DNA of 64,000 bases from contig CAMWXV010000001.1 in NCBI GenBank assembly GCA_947178305.1, positions 25,171-89,170 on the forward strand, given 5' to 3'. Below are positions 1-9,883 of the stretch, piece after piece. Each line of letters starts with the position of its first letter. Position 1 is the stretch's first letter. The notes under the pieces were generated by a model. That model worked only from the letters and a program-made list of their open reading frames with translations. It searched no databases and had not been told where the DNA came from. The translations under genes were made by a program, and so were the position numbers. The stretch comes from an uncultured Porphyromonadaceae bacterium (GTDB lineage: Bacteria > Bacteroidota > Bacteroidia > Bacteroidales > Muribaculaceae).

Positions 1-237
1 TATAACTCCGCCCATGGTAGGTGTGCCCTGCTTGGCCATCTGTCCTTCAAGCCCGAGATCGCGCACAATCTCACCAACCTGCATCAACTGCAAACGAGAT
101 ATGATTTTACGACCAAACACCATGGCGATGAGCAATGCCAGCACAAAGGCCGCTCCGGAACGGAATGTGATATAACTCATCAATCGCGCACCGGGCACAT
201 CAATATTTTGAAGATATTCAAACAAAAAATACAGCAT
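1..237 (-). CDS. mraY: Phospho-N-acetylmuramoyl-pentapeptide-transferase, N-terminal part (runs off window)
   Basis: Reverse-strand translation MLYFLFEYLQNIDVPGARLMSYITFRSGAAFVLALLIAMVFGRKIISRLQ...GQMAKQGTPTMGGVI matches the MraY N-terminus; sits next to murE in a dcw cluster. Confidence 0.9.
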   Translation of the reverse strand, partial: MLYFLFEYLQNIDVPGARLMSYITFRSGAAFVLALLIAMVFGRKIISRLQLMQVGEIVRDLGLEGQMAKQGTPTMGGVI

Positions 238-266
238 CTTGCAACTTTGCTTATTCTAATGTATTC

Positions 267-1730
267 TTATTTCAAGGTGTCAAAAATTTCTCTCACCACT
301 TCACTATCGTCAAAATGGTATTTCACACCTTTCACTTCCTGATAGTTCTCATGCCCCTTACCGGCAATCAGTACCACATCACCGGCCTTGGCAAGCATCA
401 CAGCGGTGCGTATGGCCTCACGGCGATCGGTGATGCTTAACGTAGCGGCACGCAACTTGGGGTCATCAAGTCCTGCTTCCATGTCGCGAAGTATCTGCTC
501 AGGATCCTCATCGCGCGGATTGTCTGAGGTCAGCACCACACAGTCGGATCTCAAAGCAGCTTCACGTGCCATGATAGGACGTTTGCCCTTATCTCGGTTT
601 CCACCTGCTCCAACCACAGTGATTATATTACGTTCCAAACCTGTGACTTCACGTATGGCCTGCAACACATTCACCACCGCATCGGGAGTATGTGCATAAT
701 CTACCACGGCTGTAACACCCAACGGAGAATGGATGGTCTGGAAACGGCCGGCCACCGGCACAAGTCTGCTCATATCCACCAATATTTTGTCTGCATCCCA
801 CCCAAGCATCACTGCAGTACCGTATACTGCAGTGAGATTGTATGCATTGTATCTACCGGTAAACAAAGTTTCCACTTCTTGACCGTTAAATGAAATGAGC
901 GTACCGTCCAATCGGCTTTCTATCACACGTCCCATAAAATCAGCACTGGCTCGCAAAGAGTATGTGCGGCATTTTGCATTGCAGTTCTGAAGCATTACCA
1001 TTCCGGCCTTGTCGTCAATATTAGTAATAGCAAACGCATCGGCCGGAAGATTGTCAAAGAATGATTTCTTTGCATTGAGATACGCATCAACGGTCTTATG
1101 ATAGTCAAGGTGATCACGTGTGAGGTTTGTAAACACACCTCCTGCAAACTTCAACCCGGCAATGCGATGCTGGTGGGCTGCATGAGAGCTGACCTCCATT
1201 GCGGCATAGGTGCATCCGGCCACCACCATACGGTGCAACAGCTCATTGAGCGTAAGCGGGTCGGGAGTTGTTTGATTGGTCGGTACCGCCTCCGAATCAA
1301 TATAATTGCACACAGTGGAAAGCAATCCGGCCTTGTGCCCCATCATCCGCGCCATCTCGTAAATCAACGTGGCGGTAGTAGTTTTGCCATTGGTTCCGGT
1401 CACACCGACCAAATGCAGCTTTCTTGATGGATTTCCCCACCATTGTGACGCAAGGAAGCCTAATGCCACAGACGTATTGGCAACCTTGATATATGTAACA
1501 TTTGACTCCAACCTTTCGGGCAACTCTTCACAGACTATGGCTGCAGCTCCGGCCAAAGTAACAAGCGGAATAAATTTGTGTCCGTCCACGTTATAGCCGC
1601 GCACTGCCACAAACAGCGACCCTAACTTGATTTTTCGCGAATCGCACTCCAGCGAGGTTATCTCTTTACTGTCGCTTCCAATTATTTGCTCTACCTCTAT
1701 GGCCGAAAGCAGGTCAGACAATGATTTCAT
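267..1730 (-). CDS. murE: UDP-N-acetylmuramoyl-L-alanyl-D-glutamate--2,6-diaminopimelate ligase
   Basis: Mur ligase motifs [26 protein letters not shown] and [10 protein letters not shown] (meso-DAP-type). Confidence 0.95.
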   Translation of the reverse strand: MKSLSDLLSAIEVEQIIGSDSKEITSLECDSRKIKLGSLFVAVRGYNVDGHKFIPLVTLAGAAAIVCEELPERLESNVTYIKVANTSVALGFLASQWWGNPSRKLHLVGVTGTNGKTTTATLIYEMARMMGHKAGLLSTVCNYIDSEAVPTNQTTPDPLTLNELLHRMVVAGCTYAAMEVSSHAAHQHRIAGLKFAGGVFTNLTRDHLDYHKTVDAYLNAKKSFFDNLPADAFAITNIDDKAGMVMLQNCNAKCRTYSLRASADFMGRVIESRLDGTLISFNGQEVETLFTGRYNAYNLTAVYGTAVMLGWDADKILVDMSRLVPVAGRFQTIHSPLGVTAVVDYAHTPDAVVNVLQAIREVTGLERNIITVVGAGGNRDKGKRPIMAREAALRSDCVVLTSDNPRDEDPEQILRDMEAGLDDPKLRAATLSITDRREAIRTAVMLAKAGDVVLIAGKGHENYQEVKGVKYHFDDSEVVREIFDTLK

Positions 1731-1760
1731 ATTCTTTATGCGGTTGAGGGGGTTAAGATT

Positions 1761-3845
1761 CTATTCTTTTAATTTCAAATGAACTACAGCACCTGCAGTA
1801 GCATTACTGCCCGGTGATGGATACTGCCCGGCAACATAGCCGGTACCGGAAAATCTTGCATTATATCCGGCTTTTTCCAATTCCAATATAGCTTCGCGCA
1901 CACCGAATCCGTGTACATCGGGCACACCTTTTTTCACCTTTTTGGGATTACGGAGCACATGATGCTGCGCTATATTAAGATTCTGCGCTATACAAGATTG
2001 GGAATGTTTATCGTGCGATGCATACATGGTGGGAGCCGATTTCTCGCCAGAACGGTAATTGGGACCGGGACCGAGCATTCCACGCGAATACATTTTCAAT
2101 GCCACATTTTTAAGCACTTCTCCACTGGTGCTGGCAGCACCCATGGCATTCTGCTTTGGTGCTGCGGTAAGCACTATACATGAATACTTAGGCGCTTCAG
2201 CCGGAAAGAACCCGCAGAAAGCCAATCGCTTGCGTGAGGTATTGTAAGCACCGTTGTCTATCATGTAGCATGTTCCTGTTTTTCCAGCTATTGCCACACG
2301 TTTATCGCGCAATCTACGTCCGGTACCATGATCGCCCCACACCACGGAGGTCAGCATGTTGCGTAACTTTTCGGCATTGGTCTCACTGCATATGCGTTGA
2401 CGGATATATGTTACAGGAAACACAGTGTCAATATCAGCACCAACCAATCCTGACACAAGTCGCGGACGCACATACTTGCCTCCATTGGCTATGGCATTGT
2501 AAACCGACAATGTATACAACGGCGGTATTTCGGTGGCATAACCGTAGCTTTGGCGCGACAAGGCTATACGACCTCCGCGATCGGACGGCACACTGTCAAC
2601 TCTTGGCACACGCTCACCGGCTATACCGGTGTTCATAGGTTCAAGAAAACCAATCTCCTTAAGACGAGAATAGAATCCTCCCGGATGTGAATCATAACGA
2701 CGAGTTATAATCTTGGCCATACCTATATTAGAGGAGCTTTCAATCACACCGCCCACAGTCACAGCATCCACGCCATGAGCATCGGTTATGGGACGTCCAC
2801 CGGCATAGGCCCAGGAGCGTCCAGTCGGTATCACCTCATTCACATTTGTCACTATTCCGTCTTCCAATGCAAGAAGCATGGATATAGTCTTCACCACCGA
2901 ACCTGGCTCATATCCAAGCACAGCCCGGTTCATGCCCTCAATATATCCTGCGCCATCAGGGTTCTTCTCCAGATTGGATATAGCCTTGATGTCACCGGTT
3001 GGAACGTCCATCAGCACAGCCACACCCCAATCGGCATTGCAGAATTCAAGCATTTTGTTCAATTCATTCTCCACTATATCCTGCATCTTAATGTCAATTG
3101 TGGTGCGGATATCAAAGCCGTTCACCGCCGGAGTGTCAACCCAATTGGTTATTTTACGTGTCAATGGCACTTTCTTTGCCACACCGGCTTTACCATAAAG
3201 CAATGAATCAAGAGCCTTTTCAAGTCCTGATATACCGTGAACCTCTTTGTTTTCCTTTGTGGCGCCCACTCCTCCTATGCTTCGGCGAGCCATATCACCA
3301 TAAGGGTTGATGCGTTTGAGAAATTTCTCACGTATCATACCGGAACGCTTGCCCACGTTGAAAAAGGGGAAACGGGCTATCATATCACATTCGCTTTCAC
3401 TAAGGTTGCTCATCACCTTATGGTGACGCGAACGCTTGTCATTTGGCTTGGACAACGGCTTCAATAAATGTGCCCTCCACTGCTTGGAATTTCGCACCGG
3501 AAAATATTTGGCCAAAGAGTCGGACAATGGTGCGATATATTTACGCAAGGTGTCTTCGGCAAACTTTTCAGCACGATAGTCTATACGCACTGTATAGAAC
3601 CACAAACTTGTGGCAAGCACACTGCCGTCAGACGCAAGTATGTTGCCTCGCTCGGGCTGAATGGTTTCAGTACGAGACAATTCGGCCATGGCCTTTTTAT
3701 TCCATTCCGGAGCTGAAATCACAGTGTTGTCTATCAGCTTATACACAATGGCGGCTGCCATCAAGAGTATAAAAATCAAGATGAACGCATAACGCAGCAA
3801 TATGTTTTGTCGATTCTCTCTTTTCATAGCGAATGAATGGCTCAA
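1761..3845 (-). CDS. ftsI: Penicillin-binding protein, FtsI/PBP3-type transpeptidase with C-terminal PASTA domain
   Basis: N-terminal TM, transpeptidase SSN and KTGT motifs, PASTA-like C-terminus (VPDVHGFGVREAILELEKAGYNARF); dcw context. Confidence 0.9.
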   Translation of the reverse strand: MSHSFAMKRENRQNILLRYAFILIFILLMAAAIVYKLIDNTVISAPEWNKKAMAELSRTETIQPERGNILASDGSVLATSLWFYTVRIDYRAEKFAEDTLRKYIAPLSDSLAKYFPVRNSKQWRAHLLKPLSKPNDKRSRHHKVMSNLSESECDMIARFPFFNVGKRSGMIREKFLKRINPYGDMARRSIGGVGATKENKEVHGISGLEKALDSLLYGKAGVAKKVPLTRKITNWVDTPAVNGFDIRTTIDIKMQDIVENELNKMLEFCNADWGVAVLMDVPTGDIKAISNLEKNPDGAGYIEGMNRAVLGYEPGSVVKTISMLLALEDGIVTNVNEVIPTGRSWAYAGGRPITDAHGVDAVTVGGVIESSSNIGMAKIITRRYDSHPGGFYSRLKEIGFLEPMNTGIAGERVPRVDSVPSDRGGRIALSRQSYGYATEIPPLYTLSVYNAIANGGKYVRPRLVSGLVGADIDTVFPVTYIRQRICSETNAEKLRNMLTSVVWGDHGTGRRLRDKRVAIAGKTGTCYMIDNGAYNTSRKRLAFCGFFPAEAPKYSCIVLTAAPKQNAMGAASTSGEVLKNVALKMYSRGMLGPGPNYRSGEKSAPTMYASHDKHSQSCIAQNLNIAQHHVLRNPKKVKKGVPDVHGFGVREAILELEKAGYNARFSGTGYVAGQYPSPGSNATAGAVVHLKLKE

Positions 3846-3848
3846 AGG

Positions 3849-4220
3849 TTAATTTTTGGTCTTACGTGTGTGTCCTTCAACTTCAAACGCCGGATCATCC
3901 TGAACCTGGAGACCCAGATTCAAAGAATCTACAAGCTGCTGCATGGCCGACTCTCTCACTTTGCCCATATATTTACTGCGGGCACGGTTGCGCTCCGTTT
4001 TCATCACTTCCGACTGCGCTTTGTATCTCGCCACCTGTTCACGTTTGATTTTATTTGTGTAGTTCGACGATATATAGGCCATTAGGAATATCACAAGCAA
4101 TGCAATAACAAGCCAGTTGCGAGCAAAAAAATCACTCGACACAAGTCGTCCGTGGAACAATTTGCTCCAAAACGATATTTTTCGCTTGACTTGCTTTCTG
4201 TTTGAGGCTTTCCTTGCCAT
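3849..4220 (-). CDS. FtsL-like small bitopic division protein
   Basis: 123 aa, single TM followed by a coiled-coil-like segment, between rsmH and ftsI. Confidence 0.75.
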   Translation of the reverse strand: MARKASNRKQVKRKISFWSKLFHGRLVSSDFFARNWLVIALLVIFLMAYISSNYTNKIKREQVARYKAQSEVMKTERNRARSKYMGKVRESAMQQLVDSLNLGLQVQDDPAFEVEGHTRKTKN

Positions 4221-4252
4221 GCTTGAGATTGATATTTTTGATTTCTTTTTAT

Positions 4253-5164
4253 CTATAATTTTACCGCCACTCGCAGTTTGGCACTACGGGAACGAGGATT
4301 GTTGGCCACTTCCTCTTCAGACGGCACTATGGGTTTGCTCCCAAGTGCCTTCAACGGAACATTCGTGCGTCCGAAAAAATCTTTTTCCACCTGACCGCGC
4401 ACGTTTCCGCTACGCATGAAGTTCTTCACCAACCTATCTTCCAATGAGTGGTAAGTGATTATTGCCAATCGGCCACCCGGCTTAAGAAGTTCACAAGCCT
4501 GTTCAAGGAACTGCTCCAGCGCGGTAAGTTCTCCATTGACAGCTATGCGCAGAGCCTGAAACACCATGGCCAATTCTTTTTTCTCTTGGCGGGGATTGAT
4601 CATGGGCTTGAGAAGATCCAACAATTCGCCCGTGGTGCGCACCGGCCTGCCGGCTTCACGAGCCTTGATTATCGCGGCGGCCATTCGGCGCGATTGCTTC
4701 AGTTCGCCATACAGATACAGCACATCGGCCAATTCGTCTTCACTTATAGAAGCAAGCAAATCCTCGGCTGTGCGGGCTGCATGACGGTTCATACGCATGT
4801 CAAGCGGTGCATCCTGACGAAATGAAAAACCCCTCTCAGCAGCATCAAAGTGATGAAAAGACACTCCAAGGTCTCCCAAAACTCCATCCAAGCCTTCCAC
4901 ATCATAATAACGCATGAAATTGCGCAAGAACCGGAAGTTGCTGTAAACCATAGTAAATCGCTCGTCTTTGGGTGCCCGGTTAACGGCCTCATCATCTTGG
5001 TCAAAAGAATACAAGTGACCCCGCTTATCCAAAAGATCCATAATAGCCTTTGAATGACCGCCCCCACCAAATGTGGCATCCACATACACCCCATCAGGGC
5101 GCACCTGAAGTGCGTCCAAAGTTTCAGGCAACAAAGCCGGAATGTGGTAAACTTCTGTATTCAT
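4253..5164 (-). CDS. rsmH: 16S rRNA (cytosine(1402)-N(4))-methyltransferase
   Basis: MraW/RsmH signature YVDATFGGGGHSKAIM, GVLGDLGVSFHHFD, ITYHSLEDRLVKNFMR. Confidence 0.95.
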   Translation of the reverse strand: MNTEVYHIPALLPETLDALQVRPDGVYVDATFGGGGHSKAIMDLLDKRGHLYSFDQDDEAVNRAPKDERFTMVYSNFRFLRNFMRYYDVEGLDGVLGDLGVSFHHFDAAERGFSFRQDAPLDMRMNRHAARTAEDLLASISEDELADVLYLYGELKQSRRMAAAIIKAREAGRPVRTTGELLDLLKPMINPRQEKKELAMVFQALRIAVNGELTALEQFLEQACELLKPGGRLAIITYHSLEDRLVKNFMRSGNVRGQVEKDFFGRTNVPLKALGSKPIVPSEEEVANNPRSRSAKLRVAVKL

Positions 5165-5315
5165 AACCTATTGGTTCCCAAGATTTGACAAAGCAACATA
5201 ATAAGACCGTAAAATTAGTTATTTTCACCGGTTATTTACAAACATAAACAGCAAAAAAATCCACCTTTAACACAACAAGTTATCAACACTGACACACGGC
5301 TCTAACAATCAACCA

Positions 5316-5352
5316 CAAACGCCTCGCATAAAAACCGTATGCGAGGCGTTTG
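5316..5352 (-). terminator. Intrinsic-terminator-like hairpin downstream of the Sir2 gene
   Basis: Perfect 15-bp inverted repeat caaacgcctcgcata / tatgcgaggcgtttg with 7-nt loop; weak U-tract. Confidence 0.65.
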
Positions 5353-5378
5353 CAATTGTAAATGAAAACAAGACACAA

Positions 5379-6077
5379 TCACCCTTGCGGGCGTAGAATC
5401 TCCACCAGTTTTCGCACCCCGTCGCTTGCTCCCATTCGCAACACTGTCACTCCTTCTGGCACCGGAGCCGGATGGGGATCAATATAATAAACAGGCACAC
5501 CCTGACGCACATAATTCAACAATGCCGCCGCCGGATACACCACCAACGAGGTGCCTATAACCACAAACACATCAGCTTGTTCTACAAGGTCTACCGCATG
5601 TTCAAACATAGGCACAGCCTCTTGAAAAAACACTATGTGAGGACGCACATTATCACCATATTCGTCAACAGTGTCAACTGTTGTTTCCAAATTATCCGAA
5701 CCAAGTTCGTACACGCGTTCGGGATGGGCAATTGAACGGATTTTCATCAACTCTCCATGCAGATGCAACACATTGCTGCTTCCGGCACGTTCATGCAGAT
5801 TGTCCACATTCTGAGTCACCACATATGTATCATACCACCGCTCCAATTCCACAAGAGCACGATGCCCCTCATTAGGCTCCACTTGCATCAGTTCGCGACG
5901 CCTGATATTGTAGAATTCATGAACGAGCTTGGGGTTGCGGGCAAATCCGTCAGCACTCGCCACGTCCATCACATTGTAATTGTCCCACAGACCGCCACTG
6001 TCACGGAATGTGCTCAGACCACTCTCCGCGCTCATACCCGCGCCAGTGGAAATCACCAATTTTGGTTTGCTAATCAT
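5379..6077 (-). CDS. Sir2-family NAD-dependent protein deacylase (CobB type)
   Basis: GAGMSAESGLSTFRD, TQNVDNLHERAG, FFQEAVP, VIGTSLVVYPAA motifs. Confidence 0.92.
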   Translation of the reverse strand: MISKPKLVISTGAGMSAESGLSTFRDSGGLWDNYNVMDVASADGFARNPKLVHEFYNIRRRELMQVEPNEGHRALVELERWYDTYVVTQNVDNLHERAGSSNVLHLHGELMKIRSIAHPERVYELGSDNLETTVDTVDEYGDNVRPHIVFFQEAVPMFEHAVDLVEQADVFVVIGTSLVVYPAAALLNYVRQGVPVYYIDPHPAPVPEGVTVLRMGASDGVRKLVEILRPQG

Positions 6078-6117
6078 ATCAACGGTTCTTTTGTTACAAA
6101 TATAAACATTTTATTAT

Positions 6118-6125
6118 TACATTTG
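6118..6125 (+). promoter_or_regulatory. Bacteroidetes -7 box TACATTTG, 4 nt before ATG
   Basis: tacatttg-tggc-ATG; matches TAnnTTTG. Confidence 0.6.
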
Positions 6126-6129
6126 TGGC

Positions 6130-7272
6130 ATGGAGCAGATGATTATAGGTTTTGACGCCAAACGCGCCGTGGCCAACAACACCGGCCTCGGCAACTACAG
6201 CCGTCTGGTAGTGGATGTGCTTTCCGAACTGTATCCCGACAACAGCTATCAGCTATATGCACCCAAAACAGCCTCTCCCGAACGGGTGGCAACTTTGCTG
6301 AATCGCAAAAATGTGAGCTTGATAGGCCCGGACAAGACTCTTTGGAAGTATGCATCGGCTCTATGGAGAGTACACCGGGGAATCACAAATCAACTGTCCC
6401 GCAACAACGTACAACTATTCCACGGACTGAGCAACGAGCTTCCTCTTGATATTTCCCGCATAGGAATACCATCTGTTGTCACCATCCACGACCTTATATT
6501 CCGGAAATGCCCCGATGGATACAAGTCAATTGACCGCCAAATATACGACTACAAGTTTCGGCACGCCGCATTAAACGCCACCCGCATTATTGCAATAAGT
6601 GAATGTACCAAGCGCGACATAATGGATCTATATCATATTCCGGAATCCAAAATATCTGTGGTATACCAGGGATGCAACCCTGTATTCACCCAGCCGATTG
6701 CGCCGCAACAACAAAATGAGGTAAAGCAAAAATTATCTCTGCCCGACACTTTTATTACCATGGTCGGTACTGTGGAGCCAAGAAAAAACCAACTGCTGGC
6801 AGTTCGCGCACTGCCGGCAATTTCCAAAGATGTCCACCTTGTAATCATAGGACGTGGCCGAATGGGCTACGATGACATGATACGTCGCGAGATACGCCGT
6901 ATGAATCTGGAGTCCCGGGTCACCATGATACCATTCGTAGAGAGCCAATATCTTCCGGCCGTGTACTCACTTGCTGCAATAGCAGCATATCCATCACGCT
7001 ACGAAGGATTCGGAATCCCTGTTATAGAAGCCATCAATTGCGGAACTCCTGTAGTAGCAGCCTCAGGATCATGTCTTGAAGAAGCCGGAGGCCCGGGAGC
7101 GCTATATGTCCATCCCGATTCGCCCGAAGATTTCGCCAATGCTGTCTCACGCCTGCTAAACGACACGAAACTGCGAACAGACATGGCGACGGCCGGCAAG
7201 CAATGGGTCCAAAAATTCTCACGTACCAACTTCGCCAACGGCATAATCAACGCTTATAAATCCGTATTATAA
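6130..7272 (+). CDS. Glycosyltransferase family 1/4 (GT-B)
   Basis: VGTVEPRKNQLLAVRAL, YPSRYEGFGIPVIEAINCGTPVVAASGSCLEEAGG motifs. Confidence 0.9.
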   Translation: MEQMIIGFDAKRAVANNTGLGNYSRLVVDVLSELYPDNSYQLYAPKTASPERVATLLNRKNVSLIGPDKTLWKYASALWRVHRGITNQLSRNNVQLFHGLSNELPLDISRIGIPSVVTIHDLIFRKCPDGYKSIDRQIYDYKFRHAALNATRIIAISECTKRDIMDLYHIPESKISVVYQGCNPVFTQPIAPQQQNEVKQKLSLPDTFITMVGTVEPRKNQLLAVRALPAISKDVHLVIIGRGRMGYDDMIRREIRRMNLESRVTMIPFVESQYLPAVYSLAAIAAYPSRYEGFGIPVIEAINCGTPVVAASGSCLEEAGGPGALYVHPDSPEDFANAVSRLLNDTKLRTDMATAGKQWVQKFSRTNFANGIINAYKSVL

Positions 7273-7286
7273 AAATATAAAAAACA

Positions 7287-7316
7287 AATAAGCCGCAGTT
7301 CATTCTGCGGCTTATT
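7287..7316. terminator. Bidirectional terminator between convergent genes
   Basis: 12-bp perfect stem aataagccgcag-ttcatt-ctgcggcttatt with flanking A/T-rich sequence. Confidence 0.85.
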
Positions 7317-7342
7317 CTATTCATTTGATTTTTTCGTAATGA

Positions 7343-8242
7343 TTACTTGGAAGGATTAACATCCACAAGCTCCACTTCAAACACCAATGTGCTCATCGGG
7401 GGAATCTCGGGGCTGGGGCTGTTAACACCGTAAGCCAAATTACCGGGAATGTAAAGAATCATCTTAGAACCGGGGCTCATCATTTTCAAACCCTCCTTGA
7501 ATCCGGGTACAACACCGTTCACGTTCATACGCACAGGTTCTTCTCCGCTGGCATCAAACTGCTTGCCGTTAGTGAGCTTACCTACGTATTTCACCATCAC
7601 AGTGTCACCATCCTTAGCTTTGGCACCGTTACCATTAGCCAAAACCTTGTAGCTAAGACCTGATTCTGTGGTTTTAACCTCGGCATCAGAAGCTTTCACT
7701 TTTTCCATATAAGCCTTGTCGGCAGCTTCAATGCTATCGCCCTGAACCTGCTTGGCCTGCTGCGCAGCCTGCTGACGAGCCTGATAGCGAGCCATAGCCT
7801 TGGCCTGAACGCTCTGCATCAAGGTCTGATATTCAGTCTGGATAGCCTGCTGCTGGTCAGCGCTAACACTGTCAAGCTTATAATATTCAGCAAAATTCTT
7901 GTAGAGAAGATCACGGTTCACCTGCACGCTGTCATTATTCATCTGCATGAGCTGCATAAGCATGTTCATACCTACGCTAACACCCTGAAGATAAGCCATA
8001 TTGGCAGTATCAGCCAAAAGAATGGTTTTCAAGCCGGAAAGGAACTGATCCTTATCAAATTTGGCCTTGTCAGCCTCAGGCATAGACTTGAAGTCGGCAC
8101 CGATGCTCATACCGATAGCCTTACCCATAGTTATGCCGAGAGAATCAGCTTCGGGAGTAGAAGCAGTGCTACCGCTCTCGGAGCACGAGGATGCACCGAA
8201 CATAAGAGCGGCCACACCCATTACACCTAAAAATTTTTTCAT
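7343..8242 (-). CDS. FKBP-type peptidyl-prolyl cis-trans isomerase, predicted lipoprotein
   Basis: Lipoprotein signal MKKFLGVMGVAALMFGASSC; FKBP domain DTVMVKYVGKLTNGKQFDAS...VVPGFKEGLKMMSPGSKMILYIPGNLAYG. Confidence 0.92.
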   Translation of the reverse strand: MKKFLGVMGVAALMFGASSCSESGSTASTPEADSLGITMGKAIGMSIGADFKSMPEADKAKFDKDQFLSGLKTILLADTANMAYLQGVSVGMNMLMQLMQMNNDSVQVNRDLLYKNFAEYYKLDSVSADQQQAIQTEYQTLMQSVQAKAMARYQARQQAAQQAKQVQGDSIEAADKAYMEKVKASDAEVKTTESGLSYKVLANGNGAKAKDGDTVMVKYVGKLTNGKQFDASGEEPVRMNVNGVVPGFKEGLKMMSPGSKMILYIPGNLAYGVNSPSPEIPPMSTLVFEVELVDVNPSK

Positions 8243-8273
8243 AATGGATTATAAAATTTTATTTAATAATTTG

Positions 8274-9086
8274 TTATTCATTGAAAAACGCACGGAAATC
8301 CACATCAAACTGCAACGCACAGTTTCCAGGAATGGTTCCTGGAACTCCAATAGAACCATAAGCCAAATTGGATGGAATCCACATACGGTACGTGCCTCCG
8401 GGTTTCATATGCATCAAGCCCTCCCTGAAACCGGGGATGACCCTGGTGAGCGACATGGTTTCGGGCATATCACGTGTGCCGTCAAAAATCTTTCCTCCGG
8501 GCAATTTGCCTGTATACATCAACTTCACACTTGAATCGGCCTTTGGAAAGTTGCCATTACCTTCAGTCAATGTCTGTACATACACACCGTTAGGAGTCTT
8601 GACAATACCTGATATACCTGCCACGGAGTCCATCATGGCCTCGCTCATGAGAACCTCATCGCCACGATATGAGCGTCTGTACATCATCTGTTCCATATAC
8701 TCATTACCATTGGCCGCTGTATACTGAGCCGGAGCTCCCGACAAAATCTTATCTATCTCTTCAACAAATTTAGTTCGGTCAATCTTCATTTGACCCATCT
8801 TTTCAATCTGTTGCAAGCGGCTATTGACCAACACTCCTGATTCCAAACCACTGGAATAGGCGGCAGAACTATCAGCGGCGGCCAAAGCGGCTTTCAGTCC
8901 GGCTAAATAAGCATTCTTACTACTGTCATCGCCAACGGCACCACGCTTGACAAAATACTCGCTCCATACACCGGCCAAAGCAGCCGACACAGAATCACTT
9001 TCCCATGTGGTAAGCGGCGCTGCAGCATGTACCTTCCCCACGCTTAACACCACAGCCACAAGCAGGATCAGTCTTTTAAACATCAA
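8274..9086 (-). CDS. FKBP-type peptidyl-prolyl cis-trans isomerase (Sec signal peptide)
   Basis: Signal peptide MMFKRLILLVAVVLSVGKVHA; FKBP core VKLMYTGKLPGGKIFDG...RVIPGFREGLMHMKPGGTYRMWIPSNLAYG. Confidence 0.9.
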   Translation of the reverse strand: MMFKRLILLVAVVLSVGKVHAAAPLTTWESDSVSAALAGVWSEYFVKRGAVGDDSSKNAYLAGLKAALAAADSSAAYSSGLESGVLVNSRLQQIEKMGQMKIDRTKFVEEIDKILSGAPAQYTAANGNEYMEQMMYRRSYRGDEVLMSEAMMDSVAGISGIVKTPNGVYVQTLTEGNGNFPKADSSVKLMYTGKLPGGKIFDGTRDMPETMSLTRVIPGFREGLMHMKPGGTYRMWIPSNLAYGSIGVPGTIPGNCALQFDVDFRAFFNE

Positions 9087-9094
9087 GAATGAAT

Positions 9095-9721
9095 TTAAGC
9101 GGGAAACACTTTTATAAGCTCAACATCAAATATCAATGTTGCATTAGGGCCTATCACACCGCCGGCACCATTGGGACCATAAGCCAAATTGCTGGGTATG
9201 AACAAACGCCATTTGGCTCCTTCTTTCATAAGCTGAAGTGCCTCAACCCATCCGGGTATCACCTGAGTAACACCGAATGTGGCAGGTTCACCACGCTCCA
9301 CTGAACTATCAAACACAGTACCGTCAATCAATTTACCGGTATAATGTACCATAACACGGTCTGTATCTTTGGGCTGCACACCGGCACCTTCTTCAAGCAC
9401 CTCATACTGTAATCCACTGGCTGTGATTTTCACCTCAGGACGTTTGCCATTTTCATTGAGGAATGCTTCACCGGCAGCACTATTCACTTTACCCATCTCC
9501 TCGGCGGCAGCACGCTGACGCTCTTCCATAGCGGTAAAGAATTTCTGAATTTCAGCTTTGGCCTCATCATAACTCATCTTGGGTGTTTCACCGGAAAACA
9601 CAGCGGCCACTCCATCGGCAAACTCTTTTACATCTATTTTTTCTATGCCGCTTGAGCGGAAATTGTTGCCCATGCTAAGACCAAGGGCATAGCTAATACG
9701 GCCAAGTTCATTTGATTCCAT
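9095..9721 (-). CDS. FKBP-type peptidyl-prolyl cis-trans isomerase, no obvious signal peptide
   Basis: RVMVHYTGKLIDGTVFDSSVERGEPATFGVTQVIPGWVEALQLMKEGAKWRLFIPSNLAYG. Confidence 0.92.
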   Translation of the reverse strand: MESNELGRISYALGLSMGNNFRSSGIEKIDVKEFADGVAAVFSGETPKMSYDEAKAEIQKFFTAMEERQRAAAEEMGKVNSAAGEAFLNENGKRPEVKITASGLQYEVLEEGAGVQPKDTDRVMVHYTGKLIDGTVFDSSVERGEPATFGVTQVIPGWVEALQLMKEGAKWRLFIPSNLAYGPNGAGGVIGPNATLIFDVELIKVFPA

Positions 9722-9775
9722 AAATTGTTAGATTTTTGTTTATTTGATTTCTTCACAAAAGTGTATAATCGGGCA

Positions 9776-9783
9776 CAAAGATA
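9776..9783 (-). promoter_or_regulatory. -7 box TATCTTTG upstream of the FKBP operon
   Basis: caaagata on plus strand, about 55 nt before the start at 9721. Confidence 0.5.
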
Positions 9784-9883
9784 GGTGAAATATCCACCTT
9801 GATAGCACATTTTTAATAAAAAATTATTAAATACCTGATTATTACACACCTTTTGATTTTGTATATAACGCTACAGCATCAAT

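Noticed and set aside
5379-6077. Sir2 protein as an antiphage (Thoeris/Avs/DSR-like) defence component
   Set aside because: Stand-alone, compact CobB-type deacylase with no partner defence genes nearby.
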